Below are positions 22,274-35,130 of a DNA stretch of 64,000 nucleotides, one piece after another; positions within the stretch are counted from its first letter, which is position 1, and every line of letters begins with the position of its first letter. The notes beneath the pieces were generated by a model. That model saw only the letters and a list, made by a program, of their open reading frames with translations. It was not told where the DNA came from and did no database searches. The translations under genes were made by a program, and so were the position numbers. The DNA is from Harmothoe impar (lineage: Eukaryota; Annelida; Polychaeta; Phyllodocida; Polynoidae): the NCBI GenBank assembly GCA_947462335.1, contig OX381716.1, positions 8,380,861 through 8,444,860 of the forward strand. The letters are read 5' to 3'.

Positions 22274-23082
22274 TTTCCTGAGATATACACACATTTCTAA
22301 CTTGTGTGATTCTTGAGTTTGGTTTTGAGGGCCGTCATCCATATCTCAACCCCCCCCCTCCACATCCATGTTAGCTGAATCCCCACTCTAGTCCTGGTCC
22401 TTGTACATCTCTATCAGGGGAATCATGTGTGGCCTACTCCTAATCTACATGATGGGTTAGTGGGATGGGGTAAATCCTGATATCTGGTTATGGGCAGAGG
22501 CTGGCTCTTGAGTCTTATTCTGTTGCCAACATACCAGTGACTCTGTGTTTCATAATAATGTATGCACCAATATAATGTTGTATTAACATACCTTCTAACT
22601 AACTGTTTTGTATTTTGCAGGTGAGTCTCTCTGATGACGTCATTATCATGGAAACGTCACCTTAACGTTGTGCCCAACTTGATGTCATGATCCAAGAGCA
22701 GTAAGTCCTCAATAGTCGCTGTTAAATTAAACTTCATCATTAAGTCGGACTCTGCAGGGTATTTAACCATCATGATTTCAAAGGATGGCATGTCGCTGAA
22801 AGGCGCGATTTGCAGTTTGCTGTTTTCAAAAGAATTAATCAATAATTACATGGAATAGATTCCACCAACCACGGCTTTCTTCACATCCTGGTCCTATGCT
22901 GTACTTTTTGACCGTTCCTCTCCATGCCTTTTTTTTTGTATGACGTCACTGGGCATGAAATACAGGGACATGAGATATGAGAATTCTAGTACTTAAGCAT
23001 AATTATATCCAGCATGCAATCACTGTCTGTCATCTTGGAAGTTGGAGACTTTAATGTGGAACTCTGTCTATGTCGAGTATGC
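22274..23082. other. Gene-free stretch after the LINE
   Basis: 22370-22430 repeats the flank found before the A element at 19140-19165 (TCCTTGTACATCTCTA, then GGGGAATCATGTG). No coding sequence recognised. Confidence 0.4.
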
Positions 23083-23340
23083 CCTACGCACAGAAAAGAA
23101 ATAGAATCACTGTGACTCCCGACTTGATCACTGAGGTAACTCTCCCCAGGACTCTAATCTAACTCCTTAACATTAGTAGGACTCTAAAATAACTCTATAA
23201 TGACTCTATAATGACTCTGTCCTAAGACTCCCTAATGATTGGGAGTCACTTTAGAGTTGTGGAGAGAGTTACCTCAGTGATCGGCGCTGGACTCCCATTT
23301 GAGAGCTACAGTTATTCTACTTCTTCTCTCTGTGTATGCA
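23083..23340. mobile_element. Family U inverted-repeat element
   Basis: Outer termini GCACAGAAAAGAAATAGAAT and TACTTCTTCTCTCTGTGTATGC are inverted. An inner pair, GATCACTGAGGTAACTCTCC at 23126 and GAGAGTTACCTCAGTGATC ending 23282, adds a second stem. The core has repeated GACTCTATAAT. Confidence 0.75.
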
Positions 23341-23962
23341 CATGGCAGCAGTCAAGCACTCACAGTGAGACGACATGTGAGGGCTCTACCCACCTAGCCA
23401 TATAGTCACTCTATATCTGTCAGGCTGAATCCTAGGGAAAATGGACACCCTGTTCTATTACCGCTCTACCTGATATAATAACAGTTATTGAGCTTTGACG
23501 CTACCTTTGGGGGATGAAGGTTTCTGTACATCTACCTTAAATGATGACGCAAAAATAGCTGGAGTTGAAAGTCAACTAAGGAGCACATAATTCATACGGA
23601 TATGAATGATCAATATAATGATACAAAAACAAGTATAACATAATAGCTGAATATGACACAGTACCTGTGACCTAATTAAAGTTGACCTAATTACTGAAAA
23701 GTACATGGCCTAATTAATACAACCTAATTACTGAAAGGTAGTTCACTCCATAAAAACGTCCTTCAAAAACTCCAAGGGGAGTAGATAGTAGATATAAATG
23801 TTTAGATAGGAGGGGGCAGAGGGCCTGCCATGTCACTGAGAGTGCGCTGGAGAGAGGCAGCGGAGCTTATGGTATATAGTGTCAAAGCGTTGGAGCTCCA
23901 GTTCCTAGATCACGAATCCGAGCCTCATATAGAACTGCTTTTATGTTAAGTTGGCAGGTTGC

Positions 23963-24150
23963 ACAGAGAGAAGAAACAGCGTCAAAAAGGAGTCCAGTGT
24001 CTACAGAATGACTCCCCTAGTGAGGGGAGTCCAGGTAGCCTAAGGGAGCTTAGGTAACTCTCTAGCTGATCTGAGGGAGTCACTTTTGGAGTCATATAGC
24101 TCTCTGGGTCATATATATGACTACCACAGATGTTTCCTCTCTGTGTGTGC
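23963..24150. mobile_element. Family U element, copy 2
   Basis: CACAGAGAGAAGAAACAGCG to TTCCTCTCTGTGTGTGC. The core is rich in GACTCCC/GGGAGTC. Confidence 0.65.
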
Positions 24151-24241
24151 TTGACCGGTTGTTTGCACAGCCGGGATGAGGTGATGGGATCGACATGGGC
24201 AACATGGCGTGCTACATCCAGGGGGTATTTGATTGGAAGGA

Positions 24242-24450
24242 TAACCCTTCAAGGGCCGCATAGTGTTTTGATATGTTACACCTTTGCTCTTCATGAATGC
24301 AGCAGTTGGGAGTAAAGCATGCATTGCATCCATGCATCATGCCCGCCCTTTAGGAGTGTATCAACTCCACAGGGGTATCATTGTTCCCAAATGCAGCTCT
24401 GGCGAGTTGCTCGATACGCCTGCATTCCCACATTATGTTGACTGGTGTCC
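24242..24450. mobile_element. Family P element, worn
   Basis: Starts AACCCTTCAAGGGCCGCAT. Holds CATGAATGCAGC, GCATCCATGCATCATG and ATGCAGCTCTGGCGAGTTGC modules. The right end is indistinct. Confidence 0.55.
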
Positions 24451-24456
24451 ATCACA

Positions 24457-24706
24457 TTAACCCTTTCAGGGTAGCACTATGCCTTAATGCATCATGCCCT
24501 TAGTTGTCAAGATGCATGAATGCAGCCCCTGCGAGTAACTCGCCAGGGCTGCATTCAAGCACAATGCTGACCCTATGGGGTTGAGACACTCTTGAAGAGT
24601 TGGTATGATGAACCAATGCAGTACTGTAAGGTACTCGCCGGGGCTGCATTGGTGCATAATGGCGACAAATGTCATCTTTTAGCGACATGCGTCCTTAGAG
24701 GGTTAA
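24457..24706. mobile_element. Family P element, full-length reference copy (250 bp)
   Basis: TTAA at both edges. The left terminus is CCCTTTCAGGGTAGCACTAT and the right ends TGCGTCCTTAGAGGG. Two hairpins lie inside: one pairs GCAGCCCCTGCGAG with CTCGCCAGGGCTGC, the second GTACTGTAAGGTACTCGCC with GGGGCTGC. TTAA plus a CCCTTT start recalls piggyBac-type elements. No protein is encoded. Confidence 0.8.
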
Positions 24707-25919
24707 TGCACTATGCAGCCTCTACCGGGTTACCAATATGGAGTAACTAATGACATAAGCGGATCACATCAGCCGGCGTTATGCTGAGTAATGTGGAGGG
24801 ATTACGAGGCATGACCCGCCTCACACTGCCTGTGATGCACACTAAAAGACTCCCTGTCTCTCATGTGCTCCCTCCCTTCCTCCTCCTATGTACCCCTATT
24901 CCCTGCCTCTCCCTGTCGTTTTGCCTCCCTGCGCTCATAAAGGCCCCTTTAGTCAGTACTGGCTAACAACTCAATGACTCTTGATTAAGCTAGTAACTCA
25001 TTTTTCGGAGCTTTGTAGGACCCACCATGATTATCTGATACTATCAGGTCAGTCAATACTTACTAACCTAGTCTGTCAATGTCTATGAGCATTAGGGTAT
25101 GTCTATTTGTCTAAGGCAGTAGCCATATTCTGTTTTGCCTCAGCCATATTTGAATGTCAGTTAGTCATTGTGACTAATTTAGGTATGTCTAAGCCAGGAT
25201 AGGCACTAGTGACTTACTTCCCTTCCTCCCTCCTGCCACCCCTATTTCCTTACCTACCTCTCCCTGCCTCCCTACTTACCCACTACCTTTATACCCTATA
25301 GGGCGGCTAAGTCTCGTCACGTGATCGGCAACTTCCGGGCCCTTACGGGCTCCCCCTATTATCGCCCGCAGGCCTGAAGGATGGGCGAAAACTTTTGACC
25401 CCCCATATCTCCACTTATATAGAGAGTTGGGGCATAAAATTCCAGATCTGGGGCCTTTTTAGGCTAACTTAGATATGGGTATTTTTCCGTTACTCTGATC
25501 TTGCTGGTTCCCATGTGTGTCGTCCAACGTACATTCAGATCCTGTAGAGCTAGTTCTCTCAGAGCTAACACAGACTTTGCAGGTCAGCCTTAAGGTTTTT
25601 ACTTCCAGATACCAGAGAAGTTGCCTCAACTCACCTTCCTATAAAGTTGCCTATGTTGGACATCGCTAGACGCCTGCATGCTATGATATTGAACGGCTGG
25701 CCAACTCATACTCTGATAGGCATCGACATCCTTGAGTTGTCCTGTCCCCAACACTGAACTCTTCATTAAGTGACGTCCTGTCTTAGTGACAGATAATAGT
25801 AGCTGGCAATATCAATGAGACATATAAAGTATTGACTAGATGGCAAATTATATTGATTCATCCCTGTTTATGTCTCGTAAATTATACGATTCTGATTCTT
25901 TAGTACCGGGGGCTATATA
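24707..25919. other. Gene-free stretch
   Basis: Pyrimidine-rich at 24840-24950 and 25210-25290. No coding sequence or repeated element recognised. Confidence 0.35.
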
Positions 25920-25959
25920 TATCATTGACTATGAGTTCAGTGCCTGGAAAAAATAAGTG

Positions 25960-28700
25960 GCACATTATTTAGATCAACCAGACATAGCAAGCTAAGAACA
26001 ATGTATGAGTTTCACACTAGTACTAGACTGGATAAAGCCTGTAAGTCTAGTTTGTAATGAAAAAGCTGTTCTTTTATCATTATATTCTAAGTGTTATGTG
26101 ATTGAGTGTATGGAGGGTACTTACCATGAATGAAGAGTTCAGTGTTGGGGAAAAATATGTGGCTCATCATTATTTTAGATGAACCATGCAGAGCAGACTG
26201 AGACGGTATAACAGTTTGACACCAGTAGTAGAGTGGATGAAAAACTGTTCTCTGATCATAATATTCACAGTGTTATGTGATCTGTCTTTCAGTATGGCGT
26301 ATTCATAGTCTCCCTTACTGTTCTATGAATTACAGGTGTCAGATGTCTTAGTGGAGAGTACTTTATATCCTTTTACACGAATGAAGATTTTTTATGTCGG
26401 GAAAGAAATAAGTAGCCCGTTATTTAGATAAAATAGGCATAGCAAACTGGGAACAATAAGTAAATAAGTAGCAGAGCTGATTAAAACCACACGTTTGCAC
26501 TGAAAAAGCTGTTCTCCGATCATTATATTCTAAGTGTTACGTGATGCGTCTTCCAGACAGTGGACTAGAGGGAAGCTAATGACAGACAAAAACCAGGAGC
26601 TGCTGAGCATGACAGATTCTTGTATAAGTCCAGGGTGAATAAAAACCATGATATATGGGTGTAGGGTATTGGTTCTTAATGAACAGAAACTCCCTAATGT
26701 GTCTATGTGGCTGTATAAACCCTTCAGGGGCGGCAAAGCATTTAAAGTGGCATAATCACCAAGTGTATCCCACTTACACTTCTAGTGCTGTTTTAACCTA
26801 CTATGTGGTTAAGCGCTGGTGGCCCTTTAATGTGTTTCAAGTTTGTCGCCATGATGCATTAATGCATGTAGACTAGAAAGCCGGTGGTGCATTCCTGCAT
26901 CATGCTGACCACATGGGATCGATACCCTCCTAAAATGGCTAATGAACGCAGCACCAGCAAGAGACAGCATGATGCACAAATGCATCATCAGCAAACAGAC
27001 TTACTTTCTCTAGTGCCATTCCTGAATCATGACCATAAAGGGGTAGTGCATTAAAACATTAAACTGCCCTGAAATAGTTCAGTCATTGAAATACTCCCTG
27101 TAGCAAACTGAGAACATTAAAAGTTCCAGTACTAGAGTTGATAAACCTGACAATTCTAGTTTACATTAAAAACTTGTCATTATATTCTAAGTGTGATGTG
27201 ATGCATCTTCCAGACAGAGGATTATAGAGACGTTAATGACAGACAAAAACCAGGAGCTGCTAAGCATGACAGATTCTTGTATAAGTCCATGATTGGTAAA
27301 AACCATGATATATGGGTGTAGAGTATTGGTTCGTAATGAACAGATACTCCTGGATGTGGCAATATAGCCGTACAAACCCTTCAGGGGCAGCATCACATTT
27401 TTCTTGCCGTTTTTGGCCTTAATGCATTCTGACATCATGCTGACCTTTGCATATTAATTCCCCTGCAAACATGGTTCACGAATGCAGCACCAGCAAGAGA
27501 CACTATGCACAAATACATTATCAGCAAACAGACTTACTCAGGCCGTATTCGTGAATCATGACCATACAGGGGTAGTGCATTTAAATATTATACTGCCCTA
27601 AAAAGCAAACTGAGAACAATATAAGTTATAGTCCTTGAGTCAATACACCACATAAGTCTAGTTTACATCAAAAAACTTGTTCTCCGATCGTTACATTGTA
27701 AGTGTGATGTGATGCATCTTGCAGACAGAGGATTATAGGGACCCTAATGACAGACAAAAACCAGGAGCTGCTAAGCAAGACAGATTCTTGTATAAGTCTA
27801 TAGTGGGTAAAACCCATGATACATGAGTGTACAGTATTGGTTCTTAATGAACAGAAACTCCCTAATGTATCTATAGCTTTATAAACCCTTCAGGGGCGGC
27901 AAAGCATTTTCATGTGTTCGGCCTTTTGTTGCCTTGATGCATTGATGCATGGAGACTAGATAGGGGGCACTGTATTCCTGCATCATGCCGACCACATGGG
28001 ATTGATACCCAATGCAATGTTCCCCAATGCAAACATGGTTAATGAATGCAGCAACAACAAGAGGCATGATGCACAAATACATCGTCAGCAAACAGACTTG
28101 CATGACCACAAAAGGGTAGTGCATTTAAACATAAAACTGCCCTGAAATAGTTCAGTCATTGAAATACTCCCTGTACCAAACTGAGAACAATGTGAGAGTC
28201 CGAGAGTTGATGAACCCAATATGTCTACCGTAAAACCTCGCATATAAGCCTAACTCACGTATAAGCCGCACCCCGAGTTTGTGCCAATGCTATAAGCCAC
28301 ACCAGAGATCTGAGTATGGTGACATTTAGTACTGTACCATAGTAACAAAAACTCGCGTATAAGCCGCACCCTTACCCTGGGCCGATGCTATAAGCCGCAC
28401 CGCTGATCTGACTCGCGTACTAGCCGCGGCTTATACGCGAGGTTTTAGTGTAGTTTACATTAAAAAAACTTGTTCTCTGATGACTATATTCTAAGTGTTA
28501 AGTGATGCATCTCACAGACAGTGGATTAGAGGGAAGCTAATAGCAGACAAAAAACAGGGTCTGCTAAGCAAGACAGATTCTTGTTTGAGTCCATGGTGGG
28601 TAAAAACCGTGATACATGGGTGTACAGTATTGGTTCTTAATGAACAGAAACTCCCTAATGTGTCTATAGCTTTGTAAACCCTTCAGGGGCGGCAAAGCAT
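25960..28700. repeat. Degenerate long tandem array, ~500-660 bp units
   Basis: GACAGACAAAAACCAGGAGC or close variants recur at 26580, 27237, 27746 and 28541. Each is preceded by TTATATTCTAAGTGT.ATGTGATGC-like sequence and followed by GACAGATTCTTGTATAAGTC and ACCCTTCAGGGGCGGCA. Partial units start near 26080 and 26270. The last unit is longer because of the V insertion at 28228-28450. Confidence 0.8.
28228..28450. mobile_element. Family V TA-inserted element
   Basis: Termini CCGTAAAACCTCGCATATAA and TTATACGCGAGGTTTTAGTG are inverted (~23 bp). TA stands on both sides. Sister units of the surrounding array read GTCTAGTTTACAT at the same site, so TA was duplicated on insertion, as for Tc1/mariner-type MITEs. 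The interior repeats TATAAGCCGCACC. Confidence 0.85.
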
Positions 28701-29022
28701 TTTATTTAGTTTTGTCTTTTATCACCTTGATGCAGGGATGCAAGGCGGTTTACAGCCAGCCTTCATGCATTGTGCCAACTATTTGGAATTCATACCCTCT
28801 TAAAAAGTCACTCTTCAATCTACAATCATAAATCATGTCAACCGAGGGCATTATATATATTAAAGAATTTTCCCATCCTCAAAGGGTTTACATGCCTCTA
28901 GAGTGGTGTTTATTGATTAGATTTATCTATGGTTGATAAAGGTCTGCTTTCCCTCTACTCCCATCAGTTAGCTCTCATTACTCCATACCGTCAGCCTGAA
29001 GCACTCATCATGCTCAGGGTAC

Positions 29023-29252
29023 TCACACAGAGAAGACAAACAGCGTCAAAAGGGAGTCCAGGTTGCCTCCAGAATGACTCTCCTCCAAAGTGCTTATGCG
29101 ACTCCCTCACATGAGTCAGGGAGCCATGTGACCCCCCAGGTGACTCCCTTAGGTTGTCTAGGGAGTCAGCTAGAGTCTCTTAGAAGGACTGGGCTTGCCT
29201 AGAGAGGGGAGTTATCTGGAGCTAACCTGGACTCCCTTTTGACTTCAAAAGT
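29023..29252. mobile_element. Family U element, copy 3
   Basis: CACACAGAGAAGACAAACAG to GACTCCCTTTTGACTTC, with the same GACTCCC-rich core as at 23963. Confidence 0.6.
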
Positions 29253-29629
29253 GCATAAACAATGTACGGTCGGCCCTGCTGATAACTAAAGCGAGCCGGG
29301 TAAAATATCCCGCTGCTGGTACCCCCATTTTCTGCCCGCTGGTTCCCCATGCTGCTGGTTGTTGGTGTGTACAGAACCTCTCCATCATCAACACACAGTG
29401 GCCACTCTCCCAGCACAGTCTCACACTGCCATTTTAATACACCAAAAATAGTTCTCAGAAATATGTCAAATTTGGACCATCAAAACATGGGCAGTATTTC
29501 TGTAAATTTAAACGTTTGTTCCTCACTTCTCCATCAAATATTTGAATCAAATCATAGTCGTATTAATATATCTTTAAAAGCATAGTGTAGGTAAGCTTTT
29601 ATGGTGATCCGCCGGGTTTTGGAAAGTGG
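29253..29629. other. No gene recognised
   Basis: Two short frames (64 and 78 codons) have no family resemblance. Confidence 0.35.
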
Positions 29630-29770
29630 CAGGGTGGCGCATCGGTAGCGCGCTCGCTCACGGATCTGAAGATCGTGGGTTCGAGTCCCGGCCTGAGTTG
29701 ACTCAGCTCTCTATCCTTCCAAGGTCGGTAAACTGAGTAGCAAAGAGACTTTCTCAATGTGCGCAGCCAA
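29630..29770 (+). repeat. tRNA-derived SINE head
   Basis: A box-A-like TGGCGCATCGG (29635-29645) and a perfect box B GGTTCGAGTCC (29678-29688) stand at tRNA spacing, 43 bp apart. The central CTGAAGA resembles a Phe-type anticodon loop, but the arms do not pair well. The head runs on into ATCCTTCCAAGGTCGGTAAA, a body type seen in tRNA-derived SINEs. The 3' end is not defined, possibly near 29890. Confidence 0.7.
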
Positions 29771-31151
29771 GCAGGAGGCAGTGACAAAACGTGAAAGAGT
29801 AGCGACCACATCTGACCCCCGTGGGCACTATGTATGTATCCTGAGATCAGTATAGCCCCATGGTACTGGAACGCTATGAGGTACACCTCCTGAAAAGCTA
29901 GGGGTTACATCGGGAGATTAGCACCCAGCTCCACGTGCATTTGCACTGCCCAGAAAAAGACATAATACTGATTGATGTCTAACAAACAAGGCAGGAGTAA
30001 CAGCTTAGCTTAGCTTTTTAGCTGGGTTTTGGCAGAGAAGAAAGTAGTACCGGTAGACATGAATGAGAGACCCTGTTTGGAGATTGCGGTAGGTACAAGG
30101 GTAACCATGACAGATGAGGTTATAGCGTCGACGCGGAAAGTGGTGACAGCTCCCTCATTTCTATCAGGTGTCATGTCGTCTAGCCGCATCAATTTCTCTT
30201 TTAGTCATTGTGGGGAGGCTTCCATTAGACGTATTAATACACCAATCTATCAGCATTATACAGACAGAGGTCCACGATAATTTGTGTGAATAACAGAATT
30301 CTCCACAAGTGGTGCATTGGATCGTATCACACGAGGCTGTGTCTTGTCTGATACAATCCAAAGCACCACGAGCTCAGACTGATTATAGAGTCGATCTCTG
30401 TATCTATTTCATGTAATTCATGATTAATTTCATCAAAATATACATTTAAAGATTGTGTTCATAGCTATTTTGGTGACCTCATCGTGGAGAAACAGCCCAT
30501 GGAGATTGAGCATCAGTTTCTCTAAGCTGGTGTGGAGAACGGCCATTTTAGTACTTAAGCATAGTAACTTTGTTTCTCAACATGAAATGAATATACTTAT
30601 TGTTAAGGGTAGACTGCCCATGATTCGGTCACCTGGCCCTGTAATGTGGACTGTGTATTATGTTGACTGCGCATTACTAAAACCAACGATCTGTTTACAT
30701 AGTATTCATTAGCCTTAATAAGACCATAAATTGCCTGAGGATAAAACAGGCCACAATTATTCAGTTGATTACAATAGGTTTAGTAAATCATTGCTCTGGG
30801 CAGAAATCCAATACGTATTGCGTGACCAATTATAGTTTCCACGCTAGACTTGAGAACCGCACCCGTCAATTAGCTCCCTTAATGCAATGATGCATTGATT
30901 CGTCACGACAGACGAGCATTAAAAACCACCCCAGGCTCTGCATTAAGTCTTTAATATTGAGTTAAAATTGATTTTCTGTAAACTAAACCCAGTAGAACCA
31001 CAAGGAAAGGAAGGGAAGTGTCTCACCAACAGTCCTGCAATGAGAGCTGGTATTTGCATGCTATTAAGGATTCTCATCCTCGAAAGGAAATGTTTTTATT
31101 ACAATGCAAGCATGAGATAAGCCATTGAAATGGTTGCCATTGATTCCATTT
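29771..31151. other. Gene-free stretch
   Basis: Contains the short inverted repeat 30309-30369 (described separately). A P-like scrap lies at ~30880-30905. No coding sequence recognised. Confidence 0.35.
30309..30369. repeat. 21-bp inverted repeat (hairpin)
   Basis: GTGGTGCATTGGATCGTATC pairs with GATACAATCCAAAGCACCAC around a ~19 bp loop, with two or three mismatches. Confidence 0.7.
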
Positions 31152-31380
31152 TAAACCCTTTCAGTAGCGTGTTCCTCACTAGTCCTAATACTTGAATGCA
31201 GCCCGGTCAATTAGCTTACCGGTTTTTCATGAATGCATCATGTTGTCCCGACAGTATTGAATGACTGGCCTGATGCACTGATGCAGTGCTGAAATCATAA
31301 TGTCCCACACTGCTTTTGTGCATTATGACAACACATGATGTGGAAGCATTGGAGAAGGTAGTGACTTGTCTTAAGGGTTT
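31152..31380. mobile_element. Family P element, strongly worn
   Basis: Starts TTAAACCCTTTCAGTAGCGT. ATGCAGCCCGGTCAATTAGC and GCACTGATGCAGTGC are the remaining modules. Confidence 0.45.
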
Positions 31381-33936
31381 TAAACCCCAATAGAAATGCT
31401 CGGCCGTGGATGGAAATGAACATCTCTACTGTGTGAGACACACCAGCTGTGTCAACAGGCAGCTCAGCAAAAACCTGTAATCTTCATATTAAGCTTTAAT
31501 ACTAACCCTTCAACGACAGCAAATTCCTCAAAGTTCTTTTTTTCATTCCATCACCTTGACTGTTTTAGCGGCAAGATCAGCAGCTCTGCATCATGCCAAC
31601 AATCTGTTTTATCCAAATACAAGATACATGGTGTCTACATAGCCTTGACTCTCCAGCAGAGGTTTGGTCCTGGCTAGAAAGTAGTGGCTAAAATGGATAT
31701 TTGAGAGTGATTGTGAGCTGAAGGCTACAGAGATTCTTGAGGTGTAAGATTTTCATTTTTGTTAAAGGTGTATTAAACCACGGTTTAAGGCTAGGACCAG
31801 GAACATCATAGCTTGTAATCGAACAAGGACAAACAGTCATTTGATACTAAACATGCCAATATAGGGAGTTATATCCATGCAAAACCACTATTGTCGTCTT
31901 GATGCACAAATTATACCCTGGCGAGTAACCCCTGTAGGGTGGGCACGGTGCTTGAATAAAGCACTGGCGAGTTACTCCCCCTTCAATCTCTTTTCTATTT
32001 CCGATTTCCTATTTCTCCATCTCTGGTAATGTCTCCCCATGTCTTCCCATTTCCCCGCAAATCTCTCTCCCTGCCAATAATTATATCAAGCGTGTATAAC
32101 CTCCCTTACCTCTAAAACCCCAACTCCCCGTGTGTGTACCTACTACCGCACAATTCCCATAGCATGCTTCATCTCACCAACCCGACAACAATGACATCAT
32201 GGAGCCTGGGGATGGCCTGTACCATCCCATTATACCAGTATACATCAACAAATTAGTACCCACATGCAAACCAATACATTTAAAATCTGAGTACATTTTC
32301 ATTGGCTATCATTTTTTGGTGGAATTTTCTCAACCTTAACCGGCTTAATGTATAACACTTTACCATAGCGTACAAGTCCCTGAGGTAGATATGCATCAAG
32401 AACAATGTGGGAGGGGAGGGGTTTCCCGCTAAAGAATTTGGTCAAGCAAGGTTCCATCCCAGACCTTGTCTACCCCGAGGCTCTTTCAGAACAACTGACG
32501 TGATCGAAGGCAAATGATGAAGTGACAAAACCTGTTTCACAACAATTGGTAACATTTCTTTTACAAGATTTCCTGTTGAATTCCATAGAAAATCAAAGAA
32601 AATAGCACAGTTTGCCAGCTAAAATTCCCTTGTTAATTGCAAATATTGCACTGCTGACAAAAAATTCAATTATTGTGAAAGACCCTCCCAGTCTAGTCCA
32701 ATTCAAGTACTTCCGTCCAGCACAGAGGTTGGTTGACCGGCATATTGCTTTAATGCAAGACGCCCTTTGTAGTCATGATGCATTAATGCAGCCATGGCCA
32801 GTTACTGCATTAAAACATCAGGTCGACCCTACTGAATGGAAGAGATCCCCCATCAAACTTTTTGGCTAATTTTTGGTGAAGCCAAGCTAAAAACAGAGAT
32901 TCCCCAAACCCAGCAGAAGTTCTAGGTCAAGGTCACAGTGATGTTTACGAGTGCTGTTCCGTGCCAGAATAGCGCATCCCACAAGTAGTAGGTGTGCCGC
33001 GGGCCCATAAGGGTAGAGTCATTTATCACTAGCTTTGAGGAGTGGTGAATTTTCTTACCCAATCTCAAAGTAATCTTCATTCCCCCGCTTACCGTGTGGT
33101 CTGATTTTGAGAAAATGGCCCCCTAAGATATCGCATGGTTGCAACTTTTAAAAGAACAGTATTTGGTTTTCACTCCTCCCCCTGCATCCTCCGGTATGGG
33201 GGCTTTTCCAGTTTGGCCCGGAACTAAGGCCCTGTTTTTTTCATTATGACCCCACCTGTATCTGCCAAGCCCCCCCCCCCCCCCGTGGCACTAAATGACT
33301 CGGCCCTTGATGCAGACGTCCCTGTCAGAAGCCTCACATGACCCTGTCAGTTACCACTCCCCGACGTCAAGGCTGTCCTCATCTCTACCGATGACGTCAC
33401 ATACATGACGTCATCAGTGACGTCATATGTAACCTTATACTAGCGGCCTGAGGCTTCATCCTATCTCCAGACTGCTCAGCTAATAAAGATATGTTGTTGT
33501 ACGTCAAAATAACGTTTGTTACGTTGTACAACGTTTGGCCATAATAAGGAGTCATAGAGAAACATTCTGAAACAGTGCTTAACATTTTTGTGTTAACTGG
33601 TTCAGGCAGAAGGACTTTCAATTGCACTTTTCTAGGATTTGATTGCAAATTTCCTTTATTTGAAAGGAGGATGACCCTGGGAGTCTCCTGATGAAAGATA
33701 CTTGCACTATATTCTGGCTTTCAAATCTGTGCTGGTGTACCTCTTTATTCAGGGATATGGCGGGATATTCCAAGATGGCAGCTTTTGTAAAAGGGCCTAA
33801 AAGATCCATGCATGCTGGTTATTTTGCACCAGTAACATTGGTGCTACATGGTTCTAAGACTGACACACATGTTTGGAAACTGTGTCTACCATTTGAGCCC
33901 TGTATCTGCTTTCAAGATATATCCTCTCTTTAAATG
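31381..33936. other. Gene-free stretch
   Basis: Remnants only: the host repeat GAGGCTCTTTCAGAACAACT at ~32478, a P scrap at ~32738-32835, and a C-run at ~33271-33284. CRE-like TGACGTCA sites cluster at 33391-33425. Short open frames have no family resemblance. Confidence 0.4.
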
Positions 33937-34106
33937 AACCCTTTAAGGACGTCATATTGCCTTAATGCGTCATATTGCCTTAATGTTTCATGATGCATGA
34001 ATGTAGCCCTGGTGAGTAACTCACCATGCAGCACCGGCAAGTTACCCGCCAGGGCTACATTGGTGCAAATGTCACCTTTTAGCGACATCTGTCTTTAAAG
34101 GATTAA
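33937..34106. mobile_element. Family P element with internal deletion
   Basis: AACCCTTTAAGGACGTCATA to CTTTAAAGGATTAA, 170 bp. The middle between the two hairpins is shortened. Confidence 0.7.
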
Positions 34107-34167
34107 TACGATTTATGACGTGCGTGACACATGATGCTCATACATAGTTTACACCACCCCCGGCCAG

Positions 34168-34365
34168 CGTTAACTTTACCCTCTAGGGGTGGCATGTTGT
34201 GTAAAGGCAACCGTCGCCGTATAGTAAGCCACCTGGCTACTCAATGCTGCACCAGTCCATCATGCTAACCCTGCGGGACTGTATCAACCAGAATGGGACA
34301 TCATGATGCTTTTATATAGCCCGTTGGAGTAACTCACCAGGGCTGCATTAATGCCTAATGAAACT
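34168..34365. mobile_element. Family P element, partial
   Basis: TTACCCTCTAGGGGTGGCAT start, then AACTCACCAGGGCTGCATTA. The right terminus is missing. Confidence 0.5.
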
Positions 34366-34489
34366 AAAGAGCAGAAAACATTAAATAACTCTGCGGTTAT
34401 CAAAGGGCTTCCTGCCTCACACTCCGGAACCAGCCTTTCTGTTCGCATCCTGACTTGCACGTTGACAGGAAGCGTGCTTCCCCCACGAC

Positions 34490-34560
34490 ACATCCACTTC
34501 CTGTACGCAGGAACCCTGGGAGTTACCAAAACACGGTTATCAGACAAGCAGTCTCTAGGT
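34490..34560. repeat. Dispersed repeat G, diverged copy 3
   Basis: CCACTTCCTGTACGCAGGAA then CCCTGGGAGTTACC, without minisatellite monomers. Confidence 0.5.
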
Positions 34561-35130
34561 GGGCAGAGTACTGGTTCTGTGGGCTGTTTCGGAATATAGA
34601 AATACTTTAATAGCGTAATAAAGCTGTATGTGTTGCCAACTTGAGGTATATAGCCAACTTACGGTGAACCTACCCTAGTACTAGTAGTAGCAGAGATATG
34701 ACACCTCCTGTTTAGGTAATATTGACATGCCATCCTACATGTTAGGCTGAACGTAGGATACAATACTTTGTAACCTAGCAACCACTGACACTCACAACAG
34801 CTATGTTTGCAGTGTTCAGCATGATAAGGGCTCAACTTTCCCCAGTAACTCTCTATTATCCTTGCTGTAGTTTGTAGTTTGATCATTTTATTTGACCATT
34901 AAAATCACAGACGTGGGGCGCTTTTCATAATGGCCAAGGAGGATACATAAATTGAGCGATTGATGCGATAGAATCTTATACTAATTGACTGGTTATACTA
35001 GTGATGTGGTCATTGTTCATTAGACACCTAGCGTCTGGCACTTTACTCTTGCGTAATGTCAACGTATTATGGTCTTATAAATTGTTGACACCATATCTTC
35101 CCTGAGGCATCATATTATCATGTCAGGCTA
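34561..35130. other. No gene recognised
   Basis: AT-rich unique sequence. Confidence 0.35.

Noticed and set aside
28840..28870. CRISPR-like or prokaryotic features anywhere in the window
   Set aside because: Repeats here are transposon termini or tandem satellites. No spacer-repeat arrays, cas-like genes or bacterial gene spacing were seen; this entry stands for the whole window.
29630..29705. Functional tRNA gene
   Set aside because: Box A and B are good, but the anticodon and acceptor arms do not pair well and the sequence continues into a SINE-like body.
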